Part shown: positions 13,669 through 25,300 of the stretch, piece by piece | How positions within the stretch are numbered: position 1 is the first letter of the stretch | Layout of the letters: each line of letters begins with the position of its first letter | NCBI RefSeq assembly: GCF_900324465.2 | Contig: NC_046612.1 | Span: 4,605,943-4,669,942 of the forward strand | DNA length: 64,000 bases | DNA from: Anabas testudineus | Lineage: Eukaryota > Chordata > Actinopteri > Anabantiformes > Anabantidae | Reading direction: 5' to 3' | Program-made: the position numbers and the translations under genes | Notes under the pieces: generated by a model | Databases searched by the model: none | The model's input: only the letters and a program-made list of their open reading frames with translations | What the model was told of the DNA's origin: nothing

Positions 13669-15325
13669 CCACACAGTTTGAGATGACACGTTTAAAGCCT
13701 TAATGAAAATTTGATGGTTTAAATAAAACACAGTCCAGACCTGTTTCTGACTTTATGAATACTGACCCCCACCTCCATGACCAAGTCAGTTCAACATGTT
13801 TCAGCTGCAGGTTAGTTTTGTGTACAACTGGTTTAGCTGCTTCGTACCTCAGTTCTTGATCTTCACTCTTTCACAAGGTGGAAGATTACTGTTATTTTTA
13901 AAACAAAAATTTGTCAGTAAGAACAATAGCAGAAATATCCTTATGGTTTCTACAGAGCCTCAGTCTATGAGGTTTTTTTAACAGTAGACTTTAAAGTAGG
14001 GGTAGATCTACTTACTTCCATTAGATGTTCAAATCCCTGAATCAAACAAACAATAAATTATAAGAAAGTGAATAACTGCAAATACCTTTTTAGACTTGAC
14101 ATGTAGCTCCAGCTTTGCATGAGTCAGGTTGTGACCCACTGCAGAGGAGAGGAGGTATTGAGCTTCTGCTCCATCTGTAGGTGAAGCCAGAGCTTCTCTG
14201 TGTGACGTTTAACCAGTGAAAGTTAGCAATGAACAGCTGACTGTGATTGAATAAAAAGAGCATTTTGATGTTTATTAAGCTTCAGTTTCAGGTTCTGTTC
14301 TATTAAACCGTTCTTTATGTTTGAGTCCATAACAATAACTACATAATAAACACTTCTGTGTATAATGTAGCACAGTTTAATGATTACAGCCTCTGAAATG
14401 ATCAGTTTAATCAGCAGCTCTCTCCAAGAAACACTGGACATTACTTAATGAAAGAAGATTTAGTGCATCTGTGGTAAAATGGTAAACGTTTACTCTCACT
14501 GTACTAATAAATTGACAACTGAATGGTTTTTAATCTTAGTTAAATCTAGCACATAGCACAGAATCCCACAAACCAACTCTATCCTCCACTGTCAAACTGG
14601 GCATTAGTCATGATGGGATTAAATATATAAATATTACACAGTGTTAAATTTTGACACCAACACCACAGTTTAGTACAATACATGATTTAAATGTTGAGGT
14701 CCTTTCATATTTTGCAGAAAAATGCAGAAGAATGTAATTTAAGGAATGTATGGATATGGACAGAAATAAAAAAAAAAAGAAGCAGGAGATGGTGAAAATA
14801 GAGAAGAATAAATGAATGTGATGGATGAAGATGAGAATAAAACAGGATCAGTAGGACAGAGATGAGCAGGTAGTGATGAAGACAGAGCTCCAGCTGAACT
14901 TCATCTCATGTTTTTATTCTTGTTCATTCTGTACAAACTACATTTGATTTAGTAGAATAATGTTTTGCTTTTTTACAGATGTGAAACTGAAAGTAAACAA
15001 TAAAAATTAAAAAACATTACAGTTAGATTTCTGACACAGACACAGCATCGCTGTCTCACTGTCATTTTCTGTATCTATCACTGGTTAAAATGATTTAAGA
15101 ATATCAACAACACTCGTCTGCCCTTATTTTTATACACAATGTTCCCTCTATTGTTTAATATTTCTAATAGCTGAGTGATGTTTCATTATTACACTGACCC
15201 GTCTAGACATTATTATTATCTATGTCTAGGCTACATAACCTACATTATTATCTGGTTTACTTTTATTTAACAGATCTATTAGCAACATTTAATCTCAAAC
15301 TATTTTTGCTGTTATGTGTCTGTGG
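13669..15325. other. Intergenic stretch between tail-to-tail pbld copies A and B
   Basis: Contains the 3' UTRs of copy A (poly(A) signal at 13722, plus strand) and copy B (TTTATT at 15262-15267, read on the minus strand). Between them is about 1.5 kb of AT-rich sequence with no open frame of interest. No repeat family was recognised. Confidence 0.6.
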
Positions 15326-18080
15326 TCACAGTGTGATTGTTCCCTGCAGCACAGTGACGGCCTGTCCAATTATGTTGATTCTTCCATCATCTCTCACTTC
15401 CAGCTCCAGCTCACCGCCTCGTCTGGAGCACTGATACGCTAAACACACATAATAATAATAATATTAGTATAACTTTATGGCTCAGTTCAGTAGTAATGGT
15501 GCATTAAAGGTGGGGAACGACAGCTGTTATCAGGTAACTGATGCATGATGCAGGACCTCTAGCACTTTTGTTATTAATCAAATACATGATATTAATTATG
15601 GTGAATTAGATGAATTACCCAGCATCTTCTTCTTGTTTAGTTTCTTAGACCAGTAGCTACCTAGGATGGTGTGGGTAGAACCTGTAAGGACAGAAAGCAC
15701 AAACAACTTTACAGGTAAATTTAACAAAATACACACTTTGCATGTCTAAGGCTGTCTAATCTATAGATGTCTTTGGACCTGCTACTTGCCTGTAAATGTG
15801 TAAAACAGATTACTCTGAGATTAATGGATTTGTGTCAGGTATATGATAACTTGTTTTTTGATTGAGAAACAAAATTCAAATCACAGCCACTGGCTTCAGA
15901 AGTTGTCTCACCAGTCACAGGATCCTCGGGAACACCATACCACGGAGCAAAGTATCTGGAGAAGAAATCGTATCCTGGCTGTTCAACTGGAGATCCTGTT
16001 GGCACACATACAGATATTTAAAGGGACGTTTTTGATAAGTCAGCTGGTTGTAACAGTACTTTTAATATGTTATATATTTGTTGACTGAAGGTCAGAAACA
16101 TTTAATGGGCACCGAGATGCAACTAACCGAGTATTTATCATCAGCTTTTCAATCAACAACAAATAATCTTTAGTGTATTTCTTAAAGAACAGTTATAGGA
16201 TCAAATCTTTACCTTTTATGGTGACAATTACTCCCATGACTCTTCCACTCGTCTCACTACTCTGAAGAGCGACAGGGTCAACTTTCAGACTGGTCAGCAC
16301 CGACCTGGAGACAACACACGTGCAGCAGATTCAGATTTGACTTATTGTGTTTTGATTACAGAGCTTAGAGCAAATAGAGAAGTAGAGAAGAAGCATGATC
16401 CAACAGCAGAAAGCTGGTTTTTAATTCTTCATACTGATGTTGTGCTTACAGGCTCAGCTGAAAGGAAACTCTGGACCATTACCTGCTGCTGTCACACCTG
16501 GGCTCACACAGACTTTGTACCAGGGGGCTTGCAGTGTAAAGTCCGGATAATGTCCGAACTGAATAACTTGGACATTTGCATTGGGTAAAGTTAAATTAAG
16601 TAAAGTAAAGTAAAGTAAAGTATGGGTAAAATCTTTTGCCAGTCCCAATAGTTTTGGTTTTATTCTGTGGAAAACCAAAGGCATGCAGGTCTACATACAA
16701 AGATTTATTTTAAACACTACAGACTACACTGCATTTTAAACTGGTCTTTGAATATGCCAGTGATCTATGAGTATCGGTTTCTCTGAATGTGTGTTTTGAT
16801 TCTAACCTGTCACAGCTGTCGTCCAGTCGAATCAGTAAGTTTTTAGTGTTGGAGCACAGGTACACATCCTGAACTGGGTGGTTTCCAACGGCTGCCTGTA
16901 GTGTGCACACACAGAAATGGAAATAAAGTCAATCCCACTGTTGAAAATACGTCACTCACATGGCTTCATGTGGACTGTAAAGCAGCAGGAGTCAGTGCTG
17001 TAACATGTGCATTTTTCATAGAAAGAAGGTATCTGCTGTAAAATCTGTTTTACTCACCTTAAGGACGTCTCTGAACCCATTTGGATCCTGAGAAAAGGAG
17101 TTTTAGAAATGAATATTACATTTATAGCACTGACAAAGCACTTTTCACATCTTTAAACTAATTATTTAATTGGTAAAAGTGCATGTCTGCACACACTCTA
17201 CCTCCTTCGTGGGTGTGTATAGAGGAAAGTCCATGGCATAACCTTCCCCCTGCCGGGTGACAGACAGATCTCCACTCCTTGTCTCAAACACCAGAACAGG
17301 ATTAACGTTTTCTAACAAACAGAACGTAGCATTAGATTGTAAAGAGTTTTACAAGTTTAATCAAGACAGGTGGAGTGCGACAGCTCCAGCTCTGGTCCTG
17401 TGTGCCATGCTGTGGTTTAGGGTTAACCTGGATTTCCATGTGTCTTACTCTCATGCTGGAACAGAGCTGCTGCAGAGGCCAGAGTTGCATGGCCACACAG
17501 GTTGACTTCAGTGGCTGGTGTAAACCATCGAAGGCTGAACCTTGATCCTGTTAAGAAGAACATGTTTAAAATCAGTGAGTTTCTGTCTCGTTTGTCTCAG
17601 TTTGTGGCCTTTGTTTTATTTTATTGTCCAGTTAAACAGTTCAGTGTCTGACCTGTAGTGAAACTGTCAGATGGGTTGGTCCTGGTGATGAAAGCAGTTT
17701 CTGACAGGTTCATCTCTGCTGCTATCTTCTGGTACACATCAACACTCAGCTCCTGTTTCAAACACATAATATAATAATATATAGAATATAACAACACAAA
17801 TGGTGACAGTATTATAGTTTTATGCTTCACGCTTGCACACAAATGACGACGAATGTGCCGATTAAAAATACACAAACACCGAAGAACCAACAAGCAAATA
17901 AAACCTTGCATTTGGAAGCAGCTTTAAAGTGTCTGAATATTTTTTGCAGCAGGCGAGTGCGCAAAACTGCACTTTACCCTTCATGTTATTACTCACATGC
18001 GTAAGAGGACAAACAGCTGCAGGGTTCCCTTTGAACGGTACTTTAGTGAAGGCATCAATCGTAAATACTGGAATCTCCAT
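15326..18080 (-). CDS. pbld: PBLD copy B (PhzF-like isomerase family)
   Basis: Inverted middle copy. Ten exons of exactly the same lengths as copy A: 17997-18080, 17653-17752, 17449-17547, 17202-17311, 17058-17087, 16807-16895, 16213-16304, 15912-15995, 15619-15681 and 15326-15438, giving 287 residues with all phases intact. It keeps [23 protein letters not shown] and LCGHAT. The segment after EDPVT reads GSTHT, so Ala of the usual SAH is Thr while His stays. Notable differences from A are [16 protein letters not shown] in exon 8 and a KLNKKKM stretch in exon 9. Start codons of B and C are 194 bp apart, so the two probably share a bidirectional promoter. No sign of decay. Confidence 0.94.
16599..16622. 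repeat. Short (TAAAG)n tandem repeat
   Basis: About five copies of a 5-bp unit in intron 6 of pbld copy B. Confidence 0.85.
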
Positions 18081-18274
18081 TGTGGATTTAACTAAAGAGG
18101 GTTCAGCAAGTTAACAGTGTGGTTCGACACGATCAATGCACAAAAAGACATGGTGGACAGGGCTGGACCGTCCAACTCCGCCTCTGTGGCCCAGAGCCAG
18201 CGGGTCTGGAGACCTGGCTGCGAGCCAGACCCTGACAGTTCAGCCACGTCCGCAGATCCCACAGTTTTAACAAC
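18081..18274. promoter_or_regulatory. Shared promoter of divergent pbld copies B and C
   Basis: Only 194 bp separate the start codons of copy B (minus) and copy C (plus). The middle, 18150-18260, is clearly more GC-rich than the flanking introns. It contains an inverted pair (GGGTCTGG and CCAGACCC, 8 bp) around 18210-18240. No TATA box stands out in either direction. Calling it a bidirectional promoter is inference from geometry; the 5' UTRs of both genes must also fit in it unless there are upstream exons inside the other gene. Confidence 0.5.
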
Positions 18275-21098
18275 ATGGAGATTCAAGTGTTTATCATTGA
18301 TGCTTTCACTAATTTGCCGTTCAAGGGGAACCCTGCTGCAGTCTGTCTACTGATGCATGTGAGTAAGAGGTTTAACACTCACTGGTTTCCACAGTCTGCA
18401 GCCTGGTCCGTCTGTGGGACATGCTGCTTATCAAAGACCTCAGTTATGTTGTGGACTGAGCCATTTCATCCCTCAGTGCAGCAGCAGGCTGACAAATGTC
18501 CTGTGATTTATGAAACGTGTTTGTGTGTTTCATAACTGCATGAAGGAGCTGAGTGATGATATTTACCTGAAGACAGCAGCAGAGTTCAACCTGGCAGAAA
18601 CAGCTTTCATCACCAAGGTCGACCAATCTGACAGTTTCACTACAGGTCTGTTTATTATATCATTACATAATGAACTGTATTAGCTGACATTTGTTACAAG
18701 GATTTAACAAATATGTACTTTCTGTGATAGGTCAGTCATTTGTTTTGACATATTGTTTTTCTGGCTGCTTGAACGGGGATAAAAGTGTTGAACTAAGTCT
18801 GCATAACAAACTGTAACATCTGTATATCAGGGCTGCATAAGAGGGAGATTTGAAATGTATATTTGATGGGTATTTACCATATTTTGCAGTTTAGATTACT
18901 GGTCACAGTTCATGCTCGATTCACATGAGAAACTGGGATTTTGTATTAACTTTTCCTTACGAAGGTGATGCCACGTTGAAAGCAAAGTACTTACTGATTT
19001 ACATCATTCTAAGGGATAGACTGTACAGTTACATGTAAAGAAGACATGCAACACGTTCAAGCGCTATGTGAGATTAAATGATCATCTAAAAATGTGATTA
19101 ACAGGATCAAGGTTCAGCCTTCAATGGTTTACACCAACCACTGAAATCAACCTGTGTGGTCATGCAACTCTGGCCTCTGCAGCAGCTCTGTTCCAGCATA
19201 AGAGTAAGATAAGATTAGATTAACTTACATTTGGTTTATTAAGATAAAACACTGACAGCATGATACACATAAAAACAAATGTAAATATGGAGTTGCACTA
19301 ATTTAACTGTCAAAACCTGGGAAACCTGTAATGCACAATACAGGCCAGTGTTAAGACTGTTTAGCCAGTACATCCACATTAATGAGCAAAAAATAAACAC
19401 TTTAATAAACCTAATTCATCAGCTAGACTGTGCATCTATGTTTATATCTTCTGTCTGTTAGAAAACATCAATCCTGTTCTGGTGTTTGAGACCAGGAGTG
19501 GAGATCTGTCCGTCACTCGGCAGGGGGGAAGTTATGTCATGGACTTTCCTCTCAACCCACCAACCAAGGAGGTACAGAGCAGCATGTGGTCAGATAAACA
19601 CATCAGGATGTTGCAGAACTGGACAGTTCTTGCCGATGATATGCCTATGTGTCAGAAGGCTGCTAGAAACCAAAACAAAATAGTGATGATTCAGTAAAAC
19701 GTAAATGTGAAGTTATTAAAACACATTTTATCACATAATTCAGCATCACGTCAAGAAAGCAGCTTTTTTTAAACCCTAGAAACTCTGCACCAGTTACAGC
19801 AACAGTACAACACACAGCTGTTGGATTTTAAGGATCATATTGAAATTCTGCAGAATACACTAACTTAGATCTTTTTCCCCCTGAAACCTTTATCTCAGGA
19901 TCCCAATGAGTTCAGAGATGTCATTAAGGTAAGTAAAGCTGAAATCTCCTCTTCCTATGAAAACCTTATACTTAAATCAGTCTGCTTTCTAATCCACGTG
20001 AGCCCATGTTTATGTTGTGTTATGTTATGTTTAAGTATTCAGACCAGTGGGATTACATTCTTGTTTTTGTGTATGTGATACAGGCAGCAGTTAGAAACCA
20101 CCCAGTTCAGGATGTTTACCTGAGCTCCAACACTAAGAAACTGGCGATTCGACTGGCCGACAGCTGTGGCAGGTTACAGTCAACACACATACAGGAAAAC
20201 TGATGCTACTAGCTCACTGATCTTTAAATACAGCTGCAGAAGAGGCCTCAGAATTGCAGTTCACTGACTTTAAGTGGGAGGCTACCTACACTTTTAGTCA
20301 AATCTGTATCTGCTGAATGTGTGTTGTCTCCAGGTCAGTGTTGACTAGTCTGAAAGTTGACCCTGTCGCTCTTCAGAGCAGTGAGACGAGTGGAAGAGTC
20401 ATGGAAGTGATAATCACCATGAAAGGTAACCAGTTACTGGACTACGGTGATATTGTTCAACAGTTTTATGACTGTTATTGGTCCACATGAAGTCATATTT
20501 CACAAACAGTGAAGACATGTCACATCATGGAATATATAAGAAAAAACTTGTATGTCAATAGGATCTCCAGACGAGCAGCCAGGATATGATTTCTACTACA
20601 GAAACTTCTCTCCGTGGTATGGCATCCCCGAGGATCCTGTCACCGGTAAAACTACAGCAACAGTTTTACACATTTATATACAAGCAACAGGGACCAAAGA
20701 GATGTAGAGATTACACCGTCACAGACATCTAGTCTTGTACCGTTTACTAGCCAGTTCTTGGTCTTATGTTCCTTCTTTCCTTGCAGGTTCTGACCTCACA
20801 GTCATAGGTAGCTACTGGTCTGAAGAACTAGGAAAGAAGAAAATGCTGGGTAATGAATCCACGTAGTTTTACAGTTTGAAGTCTTGGAGGTTTTCACTGG
20901 TAGAGGTTCCCTCACTTTAAATGCTGTCATCCATTACTGTTACTACTCTACTGATATACTGATCTTATTGGGTTTGTGTGTGTAGCGTACCAGTGCTCCA
21001 GTCGAGGAGGGGAGCTGGAACTGGAAGTGAGAGATGATGGAAGAATCAACATAACTGGACAGACGGTCACTGTGCTGCAGGGAACAATCACACTGTGA
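18275..21098 (+). CDS. pbld: PBLD copy C (diverged PhzF-like paralog)
   Basis: Ten exons of the same lengths as A and B: 18275-18358, 18546-18645, 19105-19203, 19462-19571, 19899-19928, 20084-20172, 20334-20425, 20562-20645, 20787-20849 and 20986-21098, giving 287 residues without a stop. It is the most changed copy. The GSAH segment after EDPVT is [11 protein letters not shown], so both Ala and His of the motif are lost. Helix residues in exon 2 differ ([19 protein letters not shown], with the catalytic-type Glu kept), and Arg of LRWF is LQWF. The exon 2 acceptor is AAG rather than CAG. Exons 4 and 10 are nearly identical to copy A. The gene looks intact but may have altered or lost catalysis. 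The 3' UTR probably runs to AATAAA near 21290 and may overlap that of dna2. Confidence 0.92.
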
Positions 21099-22344
21099 CC
21101 ACAGAGTCAGAGTCTTAGGTTCAGAGAAAGAATTTAAAAGAATAACTAAAGTCAGATCTTTTTAAATAGTGGCCCTCATCCTCCTTGGTACAATCCAACA
21201 ATAGATAATCACTTAACCGAACAGCATACACACAGGAGAGATGGCTGCAAACAGAATTTTTATTATTTAAATTACATCAGAAAACACGAAAAATAAATGA
21301 TCATAAAATCACATACAAACAAAAATATATAAAATCTAAAGTTATGTTTCAAGTAAAGGTAAAGTCACAGTAAATCATAGAGCTCATAAGTATCAGATTA
21401 CAAAGGTTTTTGGTTTTGCCGTTACTGATACAATGATGTAAACAGTTTTCCGTCTTTTTTCAGTTTAATTAAAGTTGTTTATGAGCTTATCTCGACTGTT
21501 GTACACCACTGAAATAAAATACTTTGTCTCCGTATTCACATTACTGGTCATTTTACAGGTTTTGTGACAAAGTACCTGAAGTTATACGACTGCATTATTG
21601 TCACAGTGTACTGATGGAGGTATTATGATCAACAAATACGACTTCATGACTACTGACCAGTGCCAGTTTGAGGCTTTGTACCATATTCTGTTATTAGAGT
21701 AAACTAGTTTAGGCTGGTCCGTACCACAGTCCCTGTTTTTCATTGTTTTGCAGCGTGTATAATGACATCCTTTTAAAAGTGGAATGTGAAGTCAGTTTAA
21801 TTTCTGATAAATTATCATTAAGCAGGAAAACCCTTTTACAGTTAGCTGAGGTTCAGTCTATAGATGCCGTCTGTGAGGTTCTTTAATGGCCCAGAGCCAA
21901 ATGACAATTAAATATCTAAATGTTAATTTGGAATTAGATGTTCTGTTGATTGGTGCACCGACATCAATACAGTACTTTACATTGTACAAAGCACCAAGAA
22001 TGTCAATGGACATTTAGTCCTCAAGTTTTCAATATTTCAGTTTTATACCACAAAGCCACCTCAAAGTGTTTTTATAATAAAAGGTTGGAATGTAAAATCT
22101 ACAATATTTAACTATTTACATGTTGAAATCATTAAGTTCTACAGGTGGCAGAGCCCATGTTGATTAGTGTCTCCAGTGTAAATTCCACTAAAAGCTTGAA
22201 AAGGAGGGAGACGAAATACTAACAGGGATTTATAACCATAGACTACAAATGCCACTGAGATACTTCAAGCAATTTGAATCACAGTTCGCAGGTTCACAGC
22301 TCCACTGTGAGGCAGGCAGGTGACCAGAAACACTACAGCCTCTG
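21099..22344. other. Convergent 3' UTRs of pbld copy C and dna2
   Basis: AT-rich non-coding sequence. On the minus strand the first clear AATAAA after the dna2 stop is near 21259-21264 (TTTATT on plus). On the plus strand AATAAA occurs near 21290. If both are used, the two transcripts overlap tail to tail by a few dozen bases. No repeat or ORF of note. Confidence 0.4.
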
Positions 22345-25300
22345 TCACAGGTCCATGCTGGGTAAAGACTTGTGGGCGCCTGGTGGGAGCTGGATTATGT
22401 AGAATAAGGGTTCAGGAAAAAAAAAATCTTGTAGACACAGAAACAAAAAACTGCTACTGTTGGAAACCAGTGACTGTTCTGTAAAACATGATTTATCCAG
22501 CAGGGCTGCTGTAGCTGAACCCAGTGAGAGACGGAGTAGAGCCTGTACAGCCTGCAAGCTAAAGTTTAATACCTTAAAATTAAAAAATATATCCAAAACA
22601 ACACCACCATATTATTTGTAAAGAAATTGATGAAGAGCTTGATGGTAGTAGCCAGACGTATTATAAAGGATATCATGTTCTCCTGCTGGAGATGATGGAG
22701 CAGTTTCTCCACAGGGGCATAGCGGTGTAGTGTCGACGCAGATCCCACCATCAGTAGCTTGTGTTTGGCTCTGGTAATGGCCACATTCAGTCGACGCCAA
22801 TCTTTCAGCAGCTCACCCAACTATGACAGGAGAGGGGGAGAGGTTCATTTGTTTCATTTGTTCAACTACATAGACAGAGGCACAAAAGAAAGAGCAGAGC
22901 GATGATTAAAAACAAAACAAAACAAAAGACAGACACACTTACATTTGCTTCTTCTGCAGTGCTCTTGACGAAAGAAAGCACGATTAGACTTTTGTCCCGT
23001 CCTTGGTATCTATCCACCGTATTCACCTCCACACCGATGAAGGCAGACGACTGCAGCAAAGCAGAGATGGCCTTCAACTGCTGTCTGTAGGGAGCTATAA
23101 CACCGATATCACTGGGCTTACACCCAGCCTAAAAAATAAATAAATACAAATACAATCAAGCAGGATTTAGCAACAATTCAGCAACAACTACACTGATAAT
23201 GTCATTTTTTGTTTTTACAAATTTTTGAATTGGGCAGTCAGTAATAATCCTAAACCAGGTGATCACCACCTTCTGTCTTGTTTGTCTCACATTACTGTAA
23301 ATCTTTGGTATAAAATGGAAGCTATTTACATTTGTGTGTAAGCTGTGAAACTGATGTACCTTTATTAGCAGTGATAGCAGCTTGTGTATGAGAGCAGCCT
23401 CCGTGTGATTGCTCACACCTCCCCGCTCCACTGACTCCAGGGCTGGAACCTAAAAGAACAATGGTGAGAAACAAGCTTATGTCCACTGTTCAGTCAAACA
23501 CGTCCTACATTTACTATGTCTGTTAGAGCCATTAACAACGTAACCCATGTAACTAATACAAACTAGGCTTTAGGCTGTTCCCATGTCTTATTTGGTTCCA
23601 CCAGACAGAACACTTGGTGTTCTGTCTGGTGGAACAACAGGAACAGGAACAGCATGTTACTTTGAGAACTGATAATGTTCATAAAGTTGTAAAATATCTA
23701 TAAAAAAACTTTTATATTTTAACTATAAAAATTATTTTGTCCCAACTCATACCTGACTAAATAATCTGAACTAATTTGTGAGGTGCATGTTACTCTCGAA
23801 CTAACACCAAAGCCTTCTCATTACCATCTCTACATAACTTGCTCGCAGTTAGGGTGTTACTCAGTAACTGGATTTGCTCGAGGTTCTTGAGGATGTTTCA
23901 GGATAAGAAAGTGAAATGTCGTCAAAAATCTCAAGCACTCAGCAGCCCTTTTGGGATAACCATGACCTGGATGACAGAGTTCTTGGGTTCACGTGTATTT
24001 CATTTTACACCAACCATCGAGCAATCGAGGAAGCAAACGGGGTTGCTAGGCAACAATGTAGCTTGTATCCACGTCAGGTCGTGTTCGGGATTCGTCTGAG
24101 AGTACGAGTTCATCTCCGACTGGATGGAAAGTAGGAAAGGCAGGGTGAGCAGGGCCGAGGCCGTCCTCTCTGATCCACACTCCAGCCGACCCTCATACAT
24201 CAGGGAGTTACTGAGAGACATTATTTGCCTGAAAAAGGAAACACACGCACACAAGATAGAAACCATTAGCATCCTTACGTTTTCTTAGCAGTGCTTTGAT
24301 AGTTTTTAATGTTTAAGATCACAGGAAATCCAGATGTTTATTATTTATGGCTTATAATCAATTTAATATCATTTCTGACAAAAATTGGTTTTCTGTAAAG
24401 ATAAAAAAAAAATAAAAATAAAGATATTAAGAGCTGTACAAGTGCTGTTACCATGGTCCAAGATGAAATCAGGATAAAAAAAGCAAAGAGAATTCAGTGT
24501 TTGCATATTTACCTGTTCATCCGGTACTGTACATTGAGTTGGACCACTGCTTCACTGTGCAGCTCCAGTCGCTTAAACAGACTTTCATCCATCCCAAGAG
24601 ATCTGGGGGAGAAAAAAAACAACCAAAAAACTATTTAAAAACTTTAACTTTGCATTAATTACCCAATAGTACTTTCTCCTCCTAGTACACACACCGTTTA
24701 CCTAGCTTCCTTGTTTTGTACTATTGGCGGCAGTTGTTGGTGATCTCCGACCAAGACGAATCTCTTGGCGTAGAACAGCGGTCCCAGACAGATGGGCTGG
24801 CTGATCTGTGACGCCTCATCTACGATGCAGAAATCAAAGCGGCGACGTGTGAAAATAGGATGCTTGATGCCCATACAGGTGGTTCCCACCACCAGCTAGA
24901 AAAAGAGAGAGAGAGAGACATGACTGGTGATGGAAGTAAGAGGTTTACTGACGTCACAATATCTACAAATAAAGAAGAAAATCACAGCACGGATCAAATA
25001 TTAAATATCTCGAGGAAAACCTGTGAAGACTGTGGTTTATTCAAAATCAGTCAAACTTGCTGCAATTCTAAAATTCCTCTGTCATTTCTAACCTCCTTGT
25101 TATAAAGCTGCTCCAGCTCTGACAGTGTGTGAACTCCCTTCTTTCTGGCACTTTCCTCTGTGTAAGCCAGGATGTCTGGATGAACCTGTACAAAGAGGAA
25201 GAAAGAAAAATAGGAGATCTACAGAAGGTCTTTGCAAGTTCTTCAACTAAGCTTTTTTTATATTTAAAGAAAAAAAAAAAATAGAGGTTATTCCACCTGC

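Noticed and set aside
22566-22820. Dna2 C-terminus reading through to a stop at 22566
   Set aside because: Reads as a hydrophobic, non-conserved tail. The AT-AC junction to 22398 gives a compact, in-phase end, so read-through is treated as intron retention.
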